34,631 bases of DNA, taken from contig JAJZPM010000042.1 of the NCBI GenBank assembly GCA_021811105.1, forward strand, positions 1 through 34,631, written 5' to 3'. The notes below the pieces were generated by a model. That model saw only the letters and a program-made list of their open reading frames with translations, did no database searches and was not told the origin of the DNA. Both the position numbers and the translations under genes were made by a program. Position 1 is the first letter of the stretch. Each line of letters begins with the position of its first letter. Origin of the DNA: Nitrospirota bacterium (GTDB lineage Bacteria > Nitrospirota > Thermodesulfovibrionia > Thermodesulfovibrionales > UBA6898). Shown here in pieces: positions 17,978 to 25,559 of this stretch.

Positions 17978-18093
17978 TCACTTTGTCCTATGGGCGGAAA
18001 AGTCCTGTATCTCGCCCCTCGATAGACATTCAGCTTGGGCACCAGCAAAAAAATAAATGATCTATACCGAAATAGGAAGGCTGGAGCAGACCA

Positions 18094-18762
18094 CTATTTC
18101 CCCCCGGTCACGAAACTCCTCAGTTCCAGGGAATCTTCAGGGGCTGCATTAACGAACGTCACCCCGTAGAAGGCGACGCTGTCATGTCTGATATCAGTTC
18201 TGCGAATAACCTTTGCTTTCAGGAAAAGTCTCTTCCTGGTGACGGGGTTAACGAAATTGACCATGATCCTATGACCTACTGGGAAGTCCGCGTTGCTCTT
18301 GAATGCCATGCCGTTTTCGCTAAAATCGATGGAGATTCCCGTATACTTTATGTTGTCATCTGAGGATTGTATCGTAATCACCATCTGCAGCACGCGGCGA
18401 GGCGGGACCTTAAGATATCTTGATACGGCGGAGAGAAATTTCAATTTGTTTACCGGCAGTTCGAAAGAGGTGGTCCCGTGGATGATATCCTTGACCGGGC
18501 TCCTCTCCGAGGTACCGAACGGCAGGCAGACTATCAACGGGATGCGGGAAAAGGAGTTCGATTTGTAGAGGGTCTCCATGTCCCTCCTTAAGTAGTCCAG
18601 GTTTCTCTGCGCGAGCAGTATTACAAGATCGCTTGTTTCTCCGGCGGATAATGCGTCACCGACCGAGTTGAATACCGAATACTCTCCGCTGATGTCGGAA
18701 AGATGCGATTTTATTATCCTCAGTCCGTCCGGAATATTCTCTATCACATGGATTTTTTTCAT
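18094..18762 (-). CDS. PilZ domain protein with receiver-like N-terminus
   Basis: A 222-residue cytoplasmic protein. Residues 1-115 resemble a response-regulator fold (KKIHVIEN start, DLVILLAQRN, IPLIVCLPFG) but lack the acidic pocket expected of a phosphorylated receiver. Residues about 117-215 form a PilZ domain. The DFSENGM motif fits [D/N]xSxxG of cyclic di-GMP binding, but the preceding RxxxR is degenerate (PPRRVLQ). It may bind cyclic di-GMP weakly or have become a protein-interaction module. No Shine-Dalgarno sequence precedes the ATG. It appears to be a single-gene unit; the HD-GYP gene 5 kb away could be functionally linked. Confidence 0.8.
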   Translation of the reverse strand: MKKIHVIENIPDGLRIIKSHLSDISGEYSVFNSVGDALSAGETSDLVILLAQRNLDYLRRDMETLYKSNSFSRIPLIVCLPFGTSERSPVKDIIHGTTSFELPVNKLKFLSAVSRYLKVPPRRVLQMVITIQSSDDNIKYTGISIDFSENGMAFKSNADFPVGHRIMVNFVNPVTRKRLFLKAKVIRRTDIRHDSVAFYGVTFVNAAPEDSLELRSFVTGGK

Positions 18763-19304
18763 GGGTAATTTCGACGCCAGAACAGGGGGAATCGCACTAA
18801 AGTTGCTGAAGTAATCTACACTTTTTACCGCGGTATGTCAATGGCAGCGAAGGGGAGAACGGAGGGTATGCTGACATGTATCGCAGGGTAGATGTACGCC
18901 AATTTTGCCTTGACAGAAGAGCACAAAAGGAGTAGTGTGTAAATAAAGAGCGAGTCTTAAATGGTGGTGGTCTTGCTCCTCTCTGCCAGGGCTCATGATA
19001 TAAGGCGCAAGCCGAAAGTCGAATGACTTAGTCGTGAGATGATTAATCTCTATGAGAAACCGGCGGAAAGGAACAGGCTCCACCTTTTTTGTCTATCCTT
19101 GAGAAGCTCTTTTCCCCCAGCAACCCTTCTTACCCGAAAGTACCTCTCCGACTACGCCGCATTGCACTGCACTCGCTGCATCTTTCCTGACTCCCCCGGC
19201 AAGAGCCGATCGACAAGTATCTGCTTGCCGTCGTCCCGGGCCGGGGTTATAAAGCTCTTGATCTTACCTTTGGGGTTGGACCTGAAAGACGCCCCCAAGT
19301 ACGA
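18763..19304. other. Gene-poor 542-base gap
   Basis: No confident gene. On the minus strand the cytochrome c frame continues for 50 sense codons past its TAA (19304-19155) and includes a protein-like run, KIKSFITPARDDGKQILVDR; it has no start or binding site. A second minus-strand frame (19083-18838, 81 codons) has an isolated CDTCQ cluster but no ribosome binding site. A small stem GAGAT-N5-ATCTC lies at 19036-19050. The region may be decayed coding sequence. Confidence 0.5.
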
Positions 19305-19634
19305 TTATTTGAAGGTCTTCATTATATATTCCGCGATCTCTTTCGCGTCCTTGTCCGAGATTGTCTTCTTATCAAATTTCGTCATGCCGGGCCCGGGATT
19401 TCTCATCTTCCCCACAATGTCTTTGGCTGTTTTTACGCCGTGAGCTTCGCGGTCTTTCTGATGAAGGGTGAGCGCCGGGTTAATAATGTTCCCCCCGCCG
19501 GGATGGCAGGGGGAGCAATTCTCCATAAAGAGCGTCTCGCCCCTGTTCTTCTTGCCGTCCTCCTTAGCCCAACCGGCGGTGATTAAAAGAGAGAGAAACG
19601 CCGCTGCAAAAAGCAGTACCACAGTCTTTTTCAT
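19305..19634 (-). CDS. Secreted class I c-type cytochrome
   Basis: A 109-residue periplasmic monoheme electron carrier. From ATG at 19634 (AAAGGAGA upstream) it begins with a signal peptide, MKKTVVLLFAAAFLSLLITAGWA. The heme-binding motif CSPCH is at 40-44, and the sixth ligand is probably Met84 in GPGMTKF. The ending KDAKEIAEYIMKTF is the usual C-terminal helix of cytochrome c6/c553-like proteins. The frame is open further upstream, but without a signal peptide. The gene starts 59 bases after the Slp-like gene and may belong to the CHRD-slp operon. Redox partners are not visible. Confidence 0.92.
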   Translation of the reverse strand: MKKTVVLLFAAAFLSLLITAGWAKEDGKKNRGETLFMENCSPCHPGGGNIINPALTLHQKDREAHGVKTAKDIVGKMRNPGPGMTKFDKKTISDKDAKEIAEYIMKTFK

Positions 19635-19693
19635 GCCATCTCCTTTCGAAACAAGATTTGATTTGCGATATGCGCGCGTGCAACATAAAAGGC

Positions 19694-20287
19694 TTAATCC
19701 CAATTCCAAAATTCTTCATACCGGTCGGGAGGCCCCTCATGGTCCATAATCCCCGGCTCCCTGTACCAGCCCCACCTCCACCAGTAATAGGAAGGATAAT
19801 GAGGCGTCAGTTTCCAGAGGTGCAGTTCCCTTATTGATATCACCGGATAGATGTATTCTTCCACCTCGTTCAGGGGACTCTTTTTCTGGCCGATGATTTC
19901 TCCCGCTACAGTGATCCTCCTCCCGGCCCTGTATATCTGCGGATCCAGATACCTGGATGTCCTCGCGATAAACCTTCCACGAACATGTCCCCTGCCCATC
20001 GGCCTCTCCCAGCGGTCGAGCGGCGTGGCGATTATGATTATCCCGGTGCTCGCGGGACTAACGCTCGTCTTGTAGATAACGCCCCCCCATATGACCGTCG
20101 CCCCCTTGAAGGCATCAGGATTGTCCAGTACGGTGGAGATGGTGAGTTCCTTGTTCGCCTCTTTTCTCCACTTGGCAGATATGCCGTACGCACATCCGGA
20201 CAGCACCAAGACGGTCAAGAGCAGTATGCAAAAAATCCTGCGGCTCCCAGTCGCCCGATCCCCGAATTTCTCTTCCATTAGGTTCAC
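19694..20287 (-). CDS. Slp-family outer-membrane lipoprotein
   Basis: A 197-residue lipoprotein with a charged N-terminus, a hydrophobic stretch and lipobox LSGC (Cys32), predicting lipid anchoring. The mature part has features of the Slp (starvation/stationary lipoprotein) family: TISTVLDNPDAFKGATVIWGGVI, TPLDRWERP, GRFIARTSRYLDPQIYRAGRRITVAGEI and YPVISIRELHLWK. The tail is rich in Trp and Tyr. The GTG at 20287 overlaps the TGA of the CHRD gene, which suggests translational coupling; ATG at 20278 is an alternative start. Function in envelope stress is inferred from the family. Confidence 0.88.
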   Translation of the reverse strand: MNLMEEKFGDRATGSRRIFCILLLTVLVLSGCAYGISAKWRKEANKELTISTVLDNPDAFKGATVIWGGVIYKTSVSPASTGIIIIATPLDRWERPMGRGHVRGRFIARTSRYLDPQIYRAGRRITVAGEIIGQKKSPLNEVEEYIYPVISIRELHLWKLTPHYPSYYWWRWGWYREPGIMDHEGPPDRYEEFWNWD

Positions 20288-20760
20288 TGAATCTGTCCCC
20301 GGATTTCCCCGTCAGGATATTGTTCTGTATGCACGTTCACATACGCGTCTCCCTTGTTAATCATCTCCACGAGCGACCCGACTGTTTTTCCCTTGAGAGG
20401 GCCGACCATCCTGTCCGGAGTGATTATGCCTTCCGCGAGGACCCCGCTGAATTTGCCGGGCTTCACCGGACCGGTGAAGAGAAGAACCACGGGCGGACCG
20501 TTTCGCGTTTTCTTACCTTCATGGATATGCGCTGCGGTCACATTTTCGATGTCGTGAACCGTGAGCGTGTATTCCATCTTGCCGTCATCGCCGAGGTGAA
20601 AAACTGCCTGCCCCGTTGCCGCGGTCGTCACAGTGGGGATTACCTGCCTTCCCCCGAGCTCCGCCTTAAAGCTCTTCACCGCTTTTTCGGCGGCAACGCC
20701 GATGGAAGAAAGACATACTACCACTGCAAAGAATATTAGATAGGCCCTGAACTTTTTCAT
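20284..20760 (-). CDS. Secreted CHRD-domain protein
   Basis: A 158-residue protein with a signal peptide ending near GVAA and a single CHRD domain: FKAELGGRQVIPTVTTAATGQAVFHL, YTLTVHDIENVTAAHIHEG, GPPVVLLFTGPV and VNVHTEQYPDGEIRGQI. CHRD domains were named from chordin and occur in many bacterial exported proteins, often with His residues as here (AAHIHEG, NVHTEQ), which has prompted ideas of metal binding. The role is not established. It is first in a minus-strand unit with the Slp lipoprotein and probably the cytochrome. ATG at 20760 follows a GGGGGGG run; GTG at 20763 is adjacent. Confidence 0.9.
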   Translation of the reverse strand: MKKFRAYLIFFAVVVCLSSIGVAAEKAVKSFKAELGGRQVIPTVTTAATGQAVFHLGDDGKMEYTLTVHDIENVTAAHIHEGKKTRNGPPVVLLFTGPVKPGKFSGVLAEGIITPDRMVGPLKGKTVGSLVEMINKGDAYVNVHTEQYPDGEIRGQIQ

Positions 20761-20997
20761 CACGCCCCCCCCCTTGTTAGTGACCGGTGGAAACTGGTTC
20801 GCCTTTATTTACTTCTTATCACAGAATCCGGGAGGTTTCAACAAACATTTTAGCAAGAAAGGGAAAGAATACGCCGCGCACTCACGATTACATTAATATG
20901 ACTTTTCCATACGTCTTTGCAATGGTGCCTATGCGGAGGGGAAGGCAGGGAATGCAGTGATTTATGAACGACCCGATCACATGAGCGGGAAGGGCCG

Positions 20998-22344
20998 TCA
21001 GTCGATCTTAAGTTCTTTAAGTCTTTTCCAGAGCGTGACCCTGCTGATCCCAAGGTGCTTTGCGGTGAGCGTCTTGTTGCCTTTAAACATCGCAAGTGCA
21101 GACTTGATGTTGCTCTCGGTGTCTCTCTGGTTTCCGCGGGTCTCTTCTTTCTTGTTGACAAAGACGTAGTCCGGCAGATCCGACACCTCGATCGTATCTC
21201 CCTTGCAGGTGATCGCGCTGTGTTCGAGTGCATTGATGAGTTGTCTGACGTTTCCGGGCCAGCTGTAGTTCTTGATCACTTCCACCGCTTGGGGACTTAT
21301 TCGCCGTATATCCTTATTATTGACAATAGAGATCTTTTTCAGGTAATGGAAGGCGATGATGGGGACATCCTCGACCCTCTCCCGCAGAGGGGGAACGTTG
21401 ATGAAGATCGAATTGACCCTGTAAAAGAGATCCTCACGGAACTTATCGGGCACCAGGTCGTGAAGGTCCTTGTTTGTGGCCGAGATGAGACGAACATTTA
21501 CCGGGATAGGCCTGTGGTCTCCCACTCGTTCCACAACTTTTTCCTCGAGGACCCTCAGCAGTTTTGCCTGCATCAGCAGTGGCATATCGCCGATCTCATC
21601 TAGGAAGATACTGCCGTCGTTGGCTGCTTCAAACCGACCTATCCTGTCGCTGACAGCGCCGGTAAAGGACCCCTTTTTATGGCCGAAGAGTTCGCTTTCC
21701 AGGAGATGATCGTTCAGTGAGGCGCAGTTCATGGTGATGAAGGGGCCGTCTTTCCGTCTGCTCAGCTTATGGATTGCGTTTGCGACAAGGTTCTTTCCCG
21801 CACCGCTTTCGCCGCAGATCAGCACAGGCGCTTCGCTCATTGCCGCGTTCCTGATCTGTTCGTAGAGTTTTGTCATCGCCGGGCTTTTCCCCAGCAGCCC
21901 CATAAACCAGTATTCCTGCCTCAGTTCCTGCTTGAGTTCCTCTATTTCCAGCTCTTTCATATAAAGAGAGGTAATGTCCGTCATGGTTTCGACCGCGCCG
22001 ACGACTGTTTCGTCGCTATCCTTCAGTACAACAGCATTCTTCAGCAGATATACCGCCCGACCGTCGCTCGACCGTATGCGGCATTTCTTGTTGCAGACAG
22101 CCCCTGTCCTGAAAAGGTCGCAGCTCTTTTGTACTCCACTGTCGGTCAGGACAACGCAGGTGTCGCTGTCGATCATGGTGCACTGCTTACCCATGACCTC
22201 GTCTCTGCGATAGCCGGTTATTTCCTCGGCGGCCTTGTTGAAGAATAAAATATTGCCCTCGGCGTCTACCACCATGAGGCCGTCCCTCATCGTCTCGACA
22301 ATCTGCGCCAGAAACCTTGGGTCTTGAAAAAATTGTTCAATCAT
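20998..22344 (-). CDS. PAS / AAA+ / Fis-type sigma-54-dependent activator
   Basis: An enhancer-binding protein of 448 residues. A PAS domain (about 10-125) is followed by a short coiled-coil (128-145), an AAA+ domain (150-390) and a Fis-type helix-turn-helix (about 425-446, TLTAKHLGISRVTLWKRLKEL). Walker A is GESGAGKN (178-185), the sigma-54-contact loop is GSFTGA (225-230, usually GAFTGA), and Walker B is GSIFLDE (244-250). The PAS domain has five Cys (55, 63, 75, 84, 88), hinting at redox, metal or thiol sensing. No receiver domain is present, so it is not a phosphorylated regulator. It is divergent from the USP operon, whose control region has a sigma-54 promoter and repeated palindromes just ahead of this gene; self-regulation is likely. 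Confidence 0.95.
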   Translation of the reverse strand: MIEQFFQDPRFLAQIVETMRDGLMVVDAEGNILFFNKAAEEITGYRRDEVMGKQCTMIDSDTCVVLTDSGVQKSCDLFRTGAVCNKKCRIRSSDGRAVYLLKNAVVLKDSDETVVGAVETMTDITSLYMKELEIEELKQELRQEYWFMGLLGKSPAMTKLYEQIRNAAMSEAPVLICGESGAGKNLVANAIHKLSRRKDGPFITMNCASLNDHLLESELFGHKKGSFTGAVSDRIGRFEAANDGSIFLDEIGDMPLLMQAKLLRVLEEKVVERVGDHRPIPVNVRLISATNKDLHDLVPDKFREDLFYRVNSIFINVPPLRERVEDVPIIAFHYLKKISIVNNKDIRRISPQAVEVIKNYSWPGNVRQLINALEHSAITCKGDTIEVSDLPDYVFVNKKEETRGNQRDTESNIKSALAMFKGNKTLTAKHLGISRVTLWKRLKELKID

Positions 22345-22353
22345 TAATCAACA

Positions 22354-22422
22354 TGTTAAATCATTAACAGTTAACACGTTAAGTTGTTAATTAACGCGCT
22401 TAACATTTTTTACCATTTTAAC
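22354..22422. promoter_or_regulatory. Array of GTTAA/TTAAC half-sites, probable enhancer (UAS)
   Basis: About eight GTTAA or TTAAC half-sites occur within 70 bases, arranged as several palindromes: TGTTAA-N4-TTAACA (22354-22369, also a TGT-N10-ACA site), TTAAC-AC-GTTAA (22371-22382) and GTTAATTAAC (22386-22395). The array lies directly upstream of the sigma-54 activator gene and some 100-170 bases upstream of the predicted USP transcription start, the usual distance for an enhancer of this protein class. I infer that the divergent activator binds here. Confidence 0.6.
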
Positions 22423-22498
22423 AGATGGATAGTCAACAGAAAAAAAGGTTTACATCGTAACTATCTGATATTAAATAATATTATTTTTTATTTCAATA

Positions 22499-22512
22499 GG
22501 CATGAAAAGTGC
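22499..22512 (+). promoter_or_regulatory. Sigma-54 (-24/-12) promoter of the USP operon
   Basis: GG at 22499-22500 and GC at 22511-22512 are separated by exactly ten bases (AGGCATGAAAAGTGC), fitting the sigma-54 spacing. The wider match to TGGCAY-N5-TTGC is moderate. Transcription would begin near 22524, about 70 bases before the first USP start. The 30 bases upstream are very A/T-rich and could bend, as at IHF-assisted promoters. Confidence 0.55.
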
Positions 22513-22532
22513 TTTATTAGATCGCAAATGCA

Positions 22533-22572
22533 ATTGCAAATAGCAACAAAGCTAAAATTGCAAATAGCAACA
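22533..22572 (+). repeat. Direct repeat in the USP leader
   Basis: ATTGCAAATAGCAACA occurs at 22533-22548 and again at 22557-22572 (period 24), with a third GCAAAT at 22524-22529. It lies between the predicted sigma-54 transcription start and the ribosome binding site, so it is in the mRNA leader. It may be a binding site for a second regulator or a recent duplication. Confidence 0.6.
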
Positions 22573-22596
22573 GAAGCAAGCAGGAAGGAGAAAACG

Positions 22597-23181
22597 ATGA
22601 AAAAGGTATTGATTGCGGTAGACGATACGAAGGGTTCAAAAGCCGTCTTATCGACCTTCTTCAACCTGGTCAATCCGGTGCAGGAAGTAGTACTGCTGAA
22701 TGTCGAGAGGCTCGAGGGGGAGTCGCTGATGATCGACATGCTCGGGGATGCCGAACTTTCTACCCTCCGGGATATGGTGAGAGACACCGAACATAAAAAG
22801 GCGCTCGATGCCCGGGCCGGCAGGATACTTGATTTTTATCGCAAAGAGATAGAAGAGAGTTGCAGGGCGAGCGTGAAAACAGTAATACGGGAAGGCATTC
22901 CGGCAGAAGAAATCCTCAAGGCGGCCGATGAAGAAGACGCCGAGCTTATCATTCTGGGCCAAAGCAAACAGAAGGCGTTCGGCAGGCTGGTCGGCGGCAA
23001 TGTCGCAAAGGATGTTCAGCAGCAGGGCAAAGTGCCTGTTCTGATCGCGAAGGCAGGCATTATGTGCGAGGAGCCCTATAGCTGGCGGGATGCATACGCT
23101 GCGGTTTCAATAACAACGGCAATAATTTTTTGTATGTTTCTTTTAGGGGTGATCCTTGAAAAAGGGACATTTTTACATTAA
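22597..23181 (+). CDS. Universal stress protein with C-terminal membrane helix
   Basis: A 194-residue protein. Residues 1-152 form a UspA fold (MKKVLIAVDDTKGS at the start, IREGIPAEEILKAA, PVLIAKAG at the end). Residues about 166-188 (AAVSITTAIIFCMFLLGVIL) are a single membrane helix, so the domain is held at the inner membrane. The ATP-binding motif G-2x-G-9x-G-S/T is eroded (GQSKQKAFGRLVGGN). ATG at 22597 follows GGAAGGAG. It is first of three paralogues sharing VERLEG, MLGDAELSTL and TEHK blocks, and is probably driven by the sigma-54 promoter at 22499. The role is unknown but likely stress adaptation. Confidence 0.9.
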   Translation: MKKVLIAVDDTKGSKAVLSTFFNLVNPVQEVVLLNVERLEGESLMIDMLGDAELSTLRDMVRDTEHKKALDARAGRILDFYRKEIEESCRASVKTVIREGIPAEEILKAADEEDAELIILGQSKQKAFGRLVGGNVAKDVQQQGKVPVLIAKAGIMCEEPYSWRDAYAAVSITTAIIFCMFLLGVILEKGTFLH

Positions 23182-23214
23182 CCAGCAGAACCAAGGAAGT
23201 AAAGGAGAATAGAC

Positions 23215-23724
23215 ATGAAAAAAGTATTGATCGCGGTAGACGACACGAACGGTTCCAAGGCAGTATTGAATGTTTTCCATAACCTGGTCCGGCCACCGGA
23301 AGAAGTGGTGCTTCTCCACGTCGAAAGGCTGGAAGGCAAATCGATGATGATCGATATGCTCGGCGAGGCCGAATTATCAACGTTGAAGGAATCATTAAAA
23401 GGCACGGAATACAAGGAGCAGCTCGACAAGAGGGCGGAGCAGATCCTGACCCATTACCGGAAGGCACTTGAAGACGGAGGGCTTATCAGGGTAAAGACCA
23501 TTTTACGCGAAGGCATCCCCTCCGAAGAAATCTGCAAGGTTGCAGAGGCCGAGAATGTGGACCTCATCGTGGTCGGCAGCAACGAAAAGAGGGGCTTCGA
23601 CAGGCTTGTCGCAGGATGCGTCAGCAAGGATGTTGAAAAGAATGCCTCAGTCCCGGTGATCATCGGGAAGTGTGACGCACGTGAAAAGGCGTTGGAGGTG
23701 AAGGAGGCAGCGGCGACGGCGTAG
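23215..23724 (+). CDS. Universal stress protein, second paralogue
   Basis: A 169-residue cytoplasmic UspA-fold protein. It is very close to the gene before it across the N-terminal 120 residues (VDDTNGSKAVLNVFHNLV, VERLEGKSMMIDMLGEAELSTLK). The nucleotide loop is VGSNEKRGFDRLVAGC, where the final Gly is followed by Cys instead of Ser or Thr, so ATP binding is doubtful. It has no membrane helix; the tail is a short charged stretch. ATG at 23215 is preceded by AAAGGAG, 33 bases after the first USP. It evidently arose by tandem duplication. Confidence 0.93.
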   Translation: MKKVLIAVDDTNGSKAVLNVFHNLVRPPEEVVLLHVERLEGKSMMIDMLGEAELSTLKESLKGTEYKEQLDKRAEQILTHYRKALEDGGLIRVKTILREGIPSEEICKVAEAENVDLIVVGSNEKRGFDRLVAGCVSKDVEKNASVPVIIGKCDAREKALEVKEAAATA

Positions 23725-23811
23725 GTCGGGCCTCCGGACAAAAACCGTTTATGTTCTTATGAAACAGCATTGAGATAGTCAGACTGAAAAAACATTCAAA
23801 GAGGAGGAGAC

Positions 23812-24333
23812 ATGAAGAAGATTTTGGTAGCAGTTGACGGCAAGAAAGACACAGCCGGCGTAGTGGCACTGTTCCAGAACATGGTGTCGACGCCGGACAA
23901 TGTAGTGCTGGTCCATGTCGAGCAGTTGGAGGGGAACGCGATGATGACCGCAATGCTGGGCGACGCGGAGATGGCGACCTTAAAGGAATCTCTTAAGGAC
24001 ACGGAGCACAAGGAAAAGCTCGACCAGAAGTCCGAAAGGATCCTCTCCTACTACAAAGAAGAGTTTAAAAAAGGCGGATTGACGAATATCAAGACCGTGG
24101 TGAGGGAAGGACATCCTTCCGAGGAGATACTGAAAGTCGCAGAAGAAGAGAAAGTCGATCTTATCATCGTCGGCTGCGGCGGCAAGACCCGGCTTCAGAG
24201 GCTCGTTACCGGCTGCGCATCCAGAGATATAGAAAGGAATGCGAAGGTACCTGTACTGATTGCGAAGGGCAACGGTTGCGGTGAGCATGCACATTCCTGG
24301 AGCGGGAGGGAAGAAGCATATGCCATACGGTAG
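23812..24333 (+). CDS. Universal stress protein, third paralogue
   Basis: A 173-residue UspA-fold protein, more diverged than the first two but sharing VEQLEGNAMMTAMLGDAEMATLKESLKDTEHKEKLDQ with them. The loop VGCGGKTRLQRLVTGCAS again lacks the Gly-Ser/Thr end of ATP-binding USPs. The C-terminal tail HSWSGREEAYAIR recalls the YSWRDAYA that leads into the membrane helix of the first paralogue, suggesting the helix was lost here. Its last 14 bases overlap the start of the transporter gene, pointing to coupled translation. ATG at 23812 has GAGGAGGAG upstream. Confidence 0.92.
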   Translation: MKKILVAVDGKKDTAGVVALFQNMVSTPDNVVLVHVEQLEGNAMMTAMLGDAEMATLKESLKDTEHKEKLDQKSERILSYYKEEFKKGGLTNIKTVVREGHPSEEILKVAEEEKVDLIIVGCGGKTRLQRLVTGCASRDIERNAKVPVLIAKGNGCGEHAHSWSGREEAYAIR

Positions 24334-25414
24334 TTATATTTCGGCTCTGACCGCGGTTGTTCTCGGTTTGTCCCTCGGATTTATCCTGCAGAGAGGCCGT
24401 TTCTGTCTCAATTCTGCCTTCAGGGACATCATATTCATACAGGACCTGACACTTTTCCGGGCGTATCTGCTCTGCGTAGTTGTTGCGCTGGTGGGGACGA
24501 ACCTTTTGGAAGATGCCGGGCTCATCATGTCGTTTGATCCGGAGACGGGAAAACTCGTATCAACCACTCTCCTGCGCCAGAATTTCGTTCCAATTGCAAA
24601 TATCCTCGGAGGTTTTATTTTCGGCCTTGGGATTGTTCTTGCAGGCGGGTGCGCCAGCGGTATCGTTTACAGGCTCGGAGAAGGGCAGATGGCTGCCCTG
24701 ATCGCAATCATCGGATTCTTCTTCGGCGTTGCCACGACGACAGACGGACTCCTGAGTCCCGTTCTCGGATATCTGAAAGGGTTCAGGGTCTCGATCTTCG
24801 GTAAGACAAACCCCGCTTTGTGGGACCTCTTCGGGGGAAGCCCCATTGCCAAATGGGCCACTATTGGGGTCTTTTCGATTGCGGCGCTGGCCTTTGTCTT
24901 CAAGGGGAAGCCGACTTTCGGCAAGTCGGGAAAGGGTTATTCATGGGGACTGACCGGCGTTCTCATCGGCCTCCTGACTGTCCTGGCCTGGGAAATATCC
25001 TCACTGTTCGGCGGCGTGCCGAGAGGTCTGGCGATTACTACTCCGATAAGGGAATTCTTCAATTCGGTGCTTACGAATAGCTCCCATTCCCCTTTCCCCG
25101 AGTTCAGCTTCCTCGGGATTTTCACGGGAACCTGGGGTGTCTTCTTCATCCTTGCCGTTCCTTTCGGTGCGGCGCTCAGTTCTCTGGGGCTTAAGGAATT
25201 CAAATGGAAGATACCGCCGGCGAAGGAATTTCTTACGGTCTTCTTCGGCAGCATCCTGATGGGAGTTGGTGCGGTAATCGCCGGCGGGTGCAATCTCGGT
25301 CATGGAGTAACAGGCATGTCGACGCTGTCCGTGGCGAGTTTTGTTGCCATCACTGCGATTATCCTCGGAAACTGGACAATGGTCTACTTTAAGTTTATAA
25401 GGGAAACAGAATAG
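24320..25414 (+). CDS. YeeE/YedE family sulfur-compound transporter (TsuA-like)
   Basis: An integral membrane protein of 364 residues with about nine or ten helices. The family includes TsuA, a thiosulfate importer whose conserved cysteines relay the substrate. Corresponding cysteines are seen at Cys29 (GRFCLNSAFRD), Cys111 (GGCASGIVYRLGEG) and Cys324 (GGCNLGHGVTG). The paired GGC-x-x-G motifs in the two halves show the internal duplication of the family. ATG at 24320 overlaps the third USP by 14 bases and has GGGAGG upstream; a longer in-frame start is unlikely. It ends the USP operon, before a strong terminator. Uptake of thiosulfate or a related sulfur compound is inferred; the exact substrate is unknown. 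Confidence 0.9.
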   Translation: MPYGSYISALTAVVLGLSLGFILQRGRFCLNSAFRDIIFIQDLTLFRAYLLCVVVALVGTNLLEDAGLIMSFDPETGKLVSTTLLRQNFVPIANILGGFIFGLGIVLAGGCASGIVYRLGEGQMAALIAIIGFFFGVATTTDGLLSPVLGYLKGFRVSIFGKTNPALWDLFGGSPIAKWATIGVFSIAALAFVFKGKPTFGKSGKGYSWGLTGVLIGLLTVLAWEISSLFGGVPRGLAITTPIREFFNSVLTNSSHSPFPEFSFLGIFTGTWGVFFILAVPFGAALSSLGLKEFKWKIPPAKEFLTVFFGSILMGVGAVIAGGCNLGHGVTGMSTLSVASFVAITAIILGNWTMVYFKFIRETE

Positions 25415-25433
25415 TTGTTCTTCCACTGCACTT

Positions 25434-25467
25434 GGGTCGCGGTACCCACTCCGCGACCCCATTTTTT
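25434..25467 (+). terminator. Intrinsic terminator of the USP-transporter operon
   Basis: GGGTCGCGG (25434-25442) pairs perfectly with CCGCGACCC (25451-25459) around an eight-base loop and is followed by a T-run (25462-25467). It lies 20 bases after the transporter stop codon. Confidence 0.9.
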
Positions 25468-25559
25468 GTTTTTATTTTTACGCCGGTCGAAAGCGCGCGA
25501 AGACGCGGGGCAGAGCTAAGGGGAGTTCGGGGCCTTTGAGAAGACAAGGAGGCCTTAAG

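Noticed and set aside
18838-19083. An 81-codon minus-strand frame with CDTCQH in the cytochrome-PilZ gap
   Set aside because: The cysteine spacing is not CxxCH, there is no ribosome binding site, and no family pattern is seen. It is mentioned only in the gap description.
22384-22596. 71-residue N-terminal extension of the first USP
   Set aside because: It crosses the palindrome array, the sigma-54 promoter core and the direct repeats, and the strong GGAAGGAG site sits just before ATG 22597, where UspA homology begins.
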